From Bacteroidia bacterium (GTDB taxonomy: Bacteria > Bacteroidota > Bacteroidia > AKYH767-A > OLB10), in contig JBAOIA010000011.1 in the NCBI GenBank assembly GCA_037045145.1, positions 62,001 to 126,000 on the forward strand: a stretch of 64,000 nucleotides of DNA. Direction: 5' to 3'. The notes beneath the pieces are model-generated. The model did not search any database. It worked only from the letters and a program-made list of their open reading frames with translations, and was not told the origin of the DNA. The position numbers and the translations under genes are program-made. Shown here in pieces: positions 60,338 to 64,000 of the stretch (its first letter is position 1; every line of letters begins with the position of its first letter).

Positions 60338-61837
60338 ATGGATAATAGATTTAAAAGCATGCTTGCGGCATGCTTTTTTTTAACCGCAACAGCTTTTGCA
60401 CAGAACGAAAATGATGCATTACGATACAGTATGCAGCAAAACTTTGGTACTACTGCCCGCTCACTAAGTATGGGTGGTGCTTTTGGTGCTTTAGGTGCAG
60501 ACTTTTCAAGTCTTTCAATAAATCCTGCAGGTATTGCCGTTTATCGGAGAAGCGAATTTACATTTAGTCCTGTATTACAGTTCAGAGATAATTCTGCTTC
60601 TTATTCAGGTACATTAACTACTGACAACAGAGCCAATATTGGAATAGGTAACCTTGGATTTGTACTTGCTTTTCCGCGCGAGAAAAAAACTTCCGGATGG
60701 ATGGGAACATCATTAGGATTCGGTTACAACCGCATCAACTCATTCAGCGACAGGTTTGCTTTTGAAGGAATCAACAAAAACAATTCCATCAATGATTATT
60801 TTGCAGAAATAAGCAATGGAATAAGCAGAAACAATCTCTCCGATGATGAAATGTATCAATTTGATGCAGGTCTTGCATACAACAGTTATCTTACAAATCC
60901 TGTTGCTGACAGCAACCTCATTGACCAATATCAGGGCACTCTTTATAATGGAGATTTGAAACAAAAAGGCCTCATCACACGAACAGGCTCACAAGGTGAA
61001 ATTGATATTTCTTTTGCAGCCAACTACGACAATAAAGTTTTTCTTGGTGCAACAGTTGGTATTCCTTATTTCAGATATTCTTCAACCGAAGTATATGAGG
61101 AATATGCAACGCAAAACACCACCAAAGACAGTCTGAGTGGTAAAACTTTTAAAAATTCAAAATACACACAAAAGCTTTCAACACAGGGTAATGGAGTGAA
61201 TCTGAAATTGGGTATCATTATTAAACCTACAGATATGTTGCGTTTAGGACTAGCCATTCACACGCCAACATATTATGAAATGAACGATCAGTATTCTTCA
61301 AAAATTTATGCAAATTTTTCTGAAGGATATTTAGAAAACAAATCACCTGACGGGCGATTTTCTTATAACCTTACAACACCCTTTAAAGTAATCACCAGTT
61401 TAGGGTTGGTTTTTTTAGACAAAGGTCTTATCAGTGCCGACTATGAATATCTTAACTACAGCATGGCGCATTTTAACTCCAATGAGTATAATTTTTCTGA
61501 CGAAAACAGAAGTATTAAAGACCGTTTTGAATCGGGACATACACTAAAGTTTGGTGCAGAATACCGTTATAAAGTTTTTAGTTTCAGAGCAGGAACTGTT
61601 ATGCAATCCAGTCCTTATGAAAGCGGATTAACATACAAAGAAGGTAATCGTAGTGCAGTGAGCTACACCGGTGGCTTGGGGATTAAAGGGGGAAACTTTT
61701 TTCTTGATTTAGGTTATGCCTATACAAAAACAAGTGGCAACTACACACCATACACCTTGGTTGATGGCAGTCAGCCAACTGCTTCAATAAAAACAACCAT
61801 CAACAGGTTTATGATGACTTTTGGAGCGAAGTTTTAA
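60338..61837 (+). CDS. OmpP1/FadL-family outer-membrane transport protein
   Basis: This 499-residue outer-membrane barrel has a signal peptide (MLAACFFLTATAFAQ) and the FadL-type N-terminal NTARSLSMGGAFGALGADFSSLSINPAGIAVYR segment (residues about 38-70). It probably imports hydrophobic molecules such as fatty acids; Bacteroidota members are often labelled haemin receptor. It begins 28 bases after the Tyr-rich lipoprotein gene, so the two are likely one operon. Final strand ends in Phe (MMTFGAKF). Confidence 0.88.
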   Translation: MDNRFKSMLAACFFLTATAFAQNENDALRYSMQQNFGTTARSLSMGGAFGALGADFSSLSINPAGIAVYRRSEFTFSPVLQFRDNSASYSGTLTTDNRANIGIGNLGFVLAFPREKKTSGWMGTSLGFGYNRINSFSDRFAFEGINKNNSINDYFAEISNGISRNNLSDDEMYQFDAGLAYNSYLTNPVADSNLIDQYQGTLYNGDLKQKGLITRTGSQGEIDISFAANYDNKVFLGATVGIPYFRYSSTEVYEEYATQNTTKDSLSGKTFKNSKYTQKLSTQGNGVNLKLGIIIKPTDMLRLGLAIHTPTYYEMNDQYSSKIYANFSEGYLENKSPDGRFSYNLTTPFKVITSLGLVFLDKGLISADYEYLNYSMAHFNSNEYNFSDENRSIKDRFESGHTLKFGAEYRYKVFSFRAGTVMQSSPYESGLTYKEGNRSAVSYTGGLGIKGGNFFLDLGYAYTKTSGNYTPYTLVDGSQPTASIKTTINRFMMTFGAKF

Positions 61838-61844
61838 AATACGA

Positions 61845-62411
61845 TTATTTTTTATTCAGCCCTTCAATTACACTTTGTGTAATATCGAGTGAATCGTTGG
61901 CTAATAAAATTCCATTACCGCGCTGATATCCGAAAACAAACTTAAAATTTGTTTGCTTATTCATATCTTTTAGATAGCCCACCAAATGTTTGTGCAAACT
62001 ATCTTGCATGACGGCTTCTTCTTCAGTTAACTGATCGAGTAAATGGTTTTTGTATTCAACCAACTGTTGTTGTTTGTGTCCTAACCTTTCTTCTTCAGCA
62101 CCGCGCTGCTGATCCGTCATATTTGCGCCTCGTTTCTGATAATTCACTATTTCGCCCTCCAGCTCTTTGCCTTTGTTTTTCAGAATCACATCAATGCTGT
62201 CTTGTTTCTTTTTAAGCGACTCACGAAGGCTAATGTAATAGTCGTAGTGTTCAAGTAATGTATCTACATTTACAAAAACAATATTGCCATCGCTCATAGC
62301 TGCAGAAACACCTGCAGGAGCACAATTGCTTGTACAGTTGTTTACTTTGTAAAACAAATACGCCACTGCCAGGGTAAGCAATACACAGTAAATTAAAAGT
62401 CCGTTTTTCAT
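61845..62411 (-). CDS. OmpH/Skp-family periplasmic chaperone
   Basis: This 188-residue protein has an N-terminal membrane anchor (about 5-20), then IVFVNVDTLLEHYDYY (the Skp beta strand), two long charged helices (RESLKKKQDSIDVILKNKGK, ERLGHKQQQLVEYKNHLLD) and FKFVFGYQRGNGILLANDSLDITQSVIEGLN, the classic OmpH ending. It holds unfolded outer-membrane proteins. It ends 7 bases from the convergent FadL gene. A Cys pair (NCTSNC) follows the anchor. Confidence 0.9.
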   Translation of the reverse strand: MKNGLLIYCVLLTLAVAYLFYKVNNCTSNCAPAGVSAAMSDGNIVFVNVDTLLEHYDYYISLRESLKKKQDSIDVILKNKGKELEGEIVNYQKRGANMTDQQRGAEEERLGHKQQQLVEYKNHLLDQLTEEEAVMQDSLHKHLVGYLKDMNKQTNFKFVFGYQRGNGILLANDSLDITQSVIEGLNKK

Positions 62412-62439
62412 TTTTCAGAAGAATTATTCAAATAGCGTG

Positions 62440-62447
62440 CAAATCTA
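62440..62447 (-). promoter_or_regulatory. -7 element for the OmpH gene
   Basis: The minus strand reads TAGATTTG, a perfect match, 28 bases ahead of the ATG at 62411. Confidence 0.5.
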
Positions 62448-62539
62448 TCAAATTAGGCATAACAATGAGGATACAAGAGATTAAACCTATTCTCAAACCA
62501 AATTTTTACTGTCATTCTATGCAATCAAAATACTTTTTC

Positions 62540-62547
62540 TATTTTCG
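62540..62547 (+). promoter_or_regulatory. -7 element close to the N-acyltransferase start
   Basis: TATTTTCG (one base off consensus) ends six bases before the ATG at 62554, as at rnpA. Confidence 0.5.
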
Positions 62548-62553
62548 TGAAGT

Positions 62554-63483
62554 ATGCAAATCATTGACCCGGTCGAAAGGCACCTTCTGGAACAGGAACT
62601 AAACAATGGTCGCTTTATCCGTGATGCCAACAATGGGCCGAATAAGTTATATGTGGTTACTGTTCATGACTCGCCTAATGTGCTGAGGGAAATTGGCCGG
62701 GTGCGCGAACTCACTTTCAGGGCTGCCGGTGGCGGCACCGGAAAAGCACTTGATTTAGATGAGTTTGATCTGATTGAAAACTGCTACAAGCAACTTATAG
62801 TTTGGAATCCTGCCGAAAAGGAAATTGTTGGAGGCTACCGTTTTATCAGATGTGCCGATGCAGCCACTGACCCACACAGTCAGTTTAAGTTAGCTACAAC
62901 AGAGCTTTTTCATTTCACTGAAAAATTTATCAAAGAATATTTTCCTCATACCATTGAATTAGGCCGCTCATTTGTACAACCACAATATCAGCCAACTGCA
63001 GAAAATCGTAAAGGCCTATTTTCCCTTGACAATTTATGGGATGGACTTGGTGCTATTGCCATTGATAATCCAGACATGAAATATTTTTTTGGGAAGGTTA
63101 CCATGTATTTGCGCTTTAACCGCATTGCCAGAGATATGATTCTGGCTTTTATGCAACATTATTTTCCTGATGAAAATAAAATGGTTTACCCACATCATCC
63201 ATTGCCGGCAGAAAACGATGTTAATGATTTTGTGGCAGGTCTAAAAAATCTTCCTTACAAAGAAGGGCATCATATTTTAAATAAAAAAGTACGTGAGCTT
63301 GGAGAAAATATTCCTCCATTGTTTAACAGCTACATGAATCTCTCTGCTACAATGAAAACTTTTGGTACTGCCTTAAATCATGAATTTGGCGATGTGGAAG
63401 AAACCGGCATTTTAATTTCTATTGATGATATTTACGAAAGTAAAAAAGCCAGACATGTAAACACCTATCATCCGGCACCTTAA
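62554..63483 (+). CDS. GNAT-fold N-acyltransferase (GlsB/OlsB-like)
   Basis: This is a 309-residue member of the GNAT N-acyltransferase group formerly called putative haemolysins. Motifs: EIGRVRELTFRAAGGGTGKAL, LDEFDLIENCYKQLIVW, EIVGGYRFI and ELGRSFVQPQYQP, followed by a family-typical C-terminal part. OlsB makes lyso-ornithine lipid; GlsB of Bacteroides makes N-acyl glycine. In Bacteroidota the second gene glsA is usually next to it, but none is visible here. The start is ATG 62554, close to a -7 element. Its stop shares TTAA with the convergent gene. Confidence 0.82.
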   Translation: MQIIDPVERHLLEQELNNGRFIRDANNGPNKLYVVTVHDSPNVLREIGRVRELTFRAAGGGTGKALDLDEFDLIENCYKQLIVWNPAEKEIVGGYRFIRCADAATDPHSQFKLATTELFHFTEKFIKEYFPHTIELGRSFVQPQYQPTAENRKGLFSLDNLWDGLGAIAIDNPDMKYFFGKVTMYLRFNRIARDMILAFMQHYFPDENKMVYPHHPLPAENDVNDFVAGLKNLPYKEGHHILNKKVRELGENIPPLFNSYMNLSATMKTFGTALNHEFGDVEETGILISIDDIYESKKARHVNTYHPAP

Positions 63484-64000
63484 AACTGTACCTTGCCGCT
63501 GCCGTTAAAAAGTGTGGCAGTAGTAAACTGTAATCTAAAAGGTGCATCACAGAAATCAAATGTGTTTAGCGCTTTTAATTTTACCGTACCACTTACTGCC
63601 TGATACGTTCCTGATGCATTACTGAATTCCACACAAACTTCACCGGGTGTAAGTGCTCCACTGCCACTGCCGGGGCAGTGTGCAGGATTAATAATATAGT
63701 TACCGGTAGATGGATTGTTGCCATAAAACGTAGCACGCAATTGCGAAGTTCCGTTAAGTCCTGTTCCTGTAATACTTCTTGTATTGGGATAAAGATTGGC
63801 ACTGCCATAGGAATACAGAAAATAGTTGCTGTCTAATGTGTTGGCAAATGTGTTGGATGATGGGTTGCATTGATTAAAACTTACCACCACACTATCGGGC
63901 TTGCTATAGCAGTGATCTTTGTGAGCATAAACAGTATAAACACCTTCATTGCCTGGAATAGCGTTATTAATAACAGGATTAGGTAAATTAGATGTAAATC
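63480..64000 (-). CDS. Large secreted protein with Ig/PKD-like domain, 5' truncated
   Basis: The frame is open to the right edge, so only the C-terminal ~173 residues are present. It includes an Ig-like module ending GNEGVYTVYAHKDHCYSKPD then SVVVSFNQC, followed by a beta-rich domain (NTLDSNYFLYSYGSANLYPN, LRATFYGNNPSTGNY, YQAVSGTVKLKALN) and ends with GSGKVQF. There is no type IX sorting domain. The frame starts beyond 64000; a GTG at 63890 is an internal valine. Secreted or surface-located by analogy. Confidence 0.6.
   Translation of the reverse strand, partial: FTSNLPNPVINNAIPGNEGVYTVYAHKDHCYSKPDSVVVSFNQCNPSSNTFANTLDSNYFLYSYGSANLYPNTRSITGTGLNGTSQLRATFYGNNPSTGNYIINPAHCPGSGSGALTPGEVCVEFSNASGTYQAVSGTVKLKALNTFDFCDAPFRLQFTTATLFNGSGKVQF

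Overview
The window is AT-rich chromosomal DNA from a member of the Bacteroidota, probably a free-living or environmental lineage near the Sphingobacteriia/Chitinophagia. The evidence is a TonB-dependent receptor with an N-terminal carboxypeptidase-like domain, a probable type IX secretion (Por) C-terminal sorting domain, a GldA-type ATPase, a GH92 mannosidase, the archaeal/eukaryotic-type ProRS, the gene order rplM-rpsI-rpsB-tsf, bacillithiol synthesis by BshA, lipoproteins with LxxC boxes, and many upstream copies of the Bacteroidota -7 promoter element TAnnTTTG instead of Shine-Dalgarno sites. It looks like a normal core chromosome. I see no prophage, insertion sequence, CRISPR array or rRNA operon.

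Layout. 1-1.2 kb: a frameshifted C45-family acyltransferase running off the left edge. 1.3-3.1 kb: two tandem-domain UspA proteins. 3.3-9.0 kb: nucleoside phosphorylase, GldA-like ATPase, tyrosyl-tRNA synthetase, a small unknown gene and ComEC. 9.3-13.4 kb: a tight operon of porin, Rieske protein, imelysin and di-haem oxidoreductase, a candidate redox/iron system. 13.4-17.3 kb: O-antigen ligase-like protein, C-terminal processing protease, YidD and RnpA. 17.4-25.9 kb: outer-membrane, ABC, DUF3109, TonB receptor, TPR, metallo-hydrolase, AlkA-like glycosylase, DUF1223 and glutaryl-CoA dehydrogenase genes. 26.0-30.0 kb: metH preceded by an S-box (SAM-I) riboswitch and its terminator. 30.0-36.6 kb: pseudouridine synthase, a methyltransferase, GH92, a cysteine-cluster protein and lysS. 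36.9-39.5 kb: the rplM-rpsI-rpsB-tsf operon. 39.8-44.0 kb: bshA and a GH3/serine-hydrolase fusion. 44.2-47.2 kb: DUF4920, a mono-haem cytochrome, an outer-membrane protein, waaA and tRNA-Met. 47.3-53.6 kb: VOC protein, lipoproteins, lpxB, two small membrane proteins, surE and pyrG. 53.9-58.5 kb: LamG/sorting-domain protein, an Mrr-type endonuclease with foreign codon use, an unknown gene and proS. 58.6-64.0 kb: a Tyr/Trp-rich lipoprotein with 93-bp repeats, FadL-like porin, Skp/OmpH, GlsB/OlsB-like N-acyltransferase and a partial secreted protein.

Themes. Envelope biogenesis recurs (waaA, lpxB, O-antigen ligase, YidD, Skp, CtpA, N-acyl amino-acid lipid synthesis). Translation genes are scattered (tyrS, lysS, proS, rnpA, four ribosome/elongation genes, tRNA-Met). 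The -7 elements revise several start codons, and for rnpA, an ABC ATPase, surE, the GH3 gene and the N-acyltransferase gene they lie only a few bases from the start codon, predicting leaderless mRNAs. The most unusual items are the porin-Rieske-imelysin-di-haem operon, the S-box leader of metH, a strong terminator at 36835-36864 that follows no gene and may end a small RNA, and a TyrRS lacking the first histidine of its HIGH motif.
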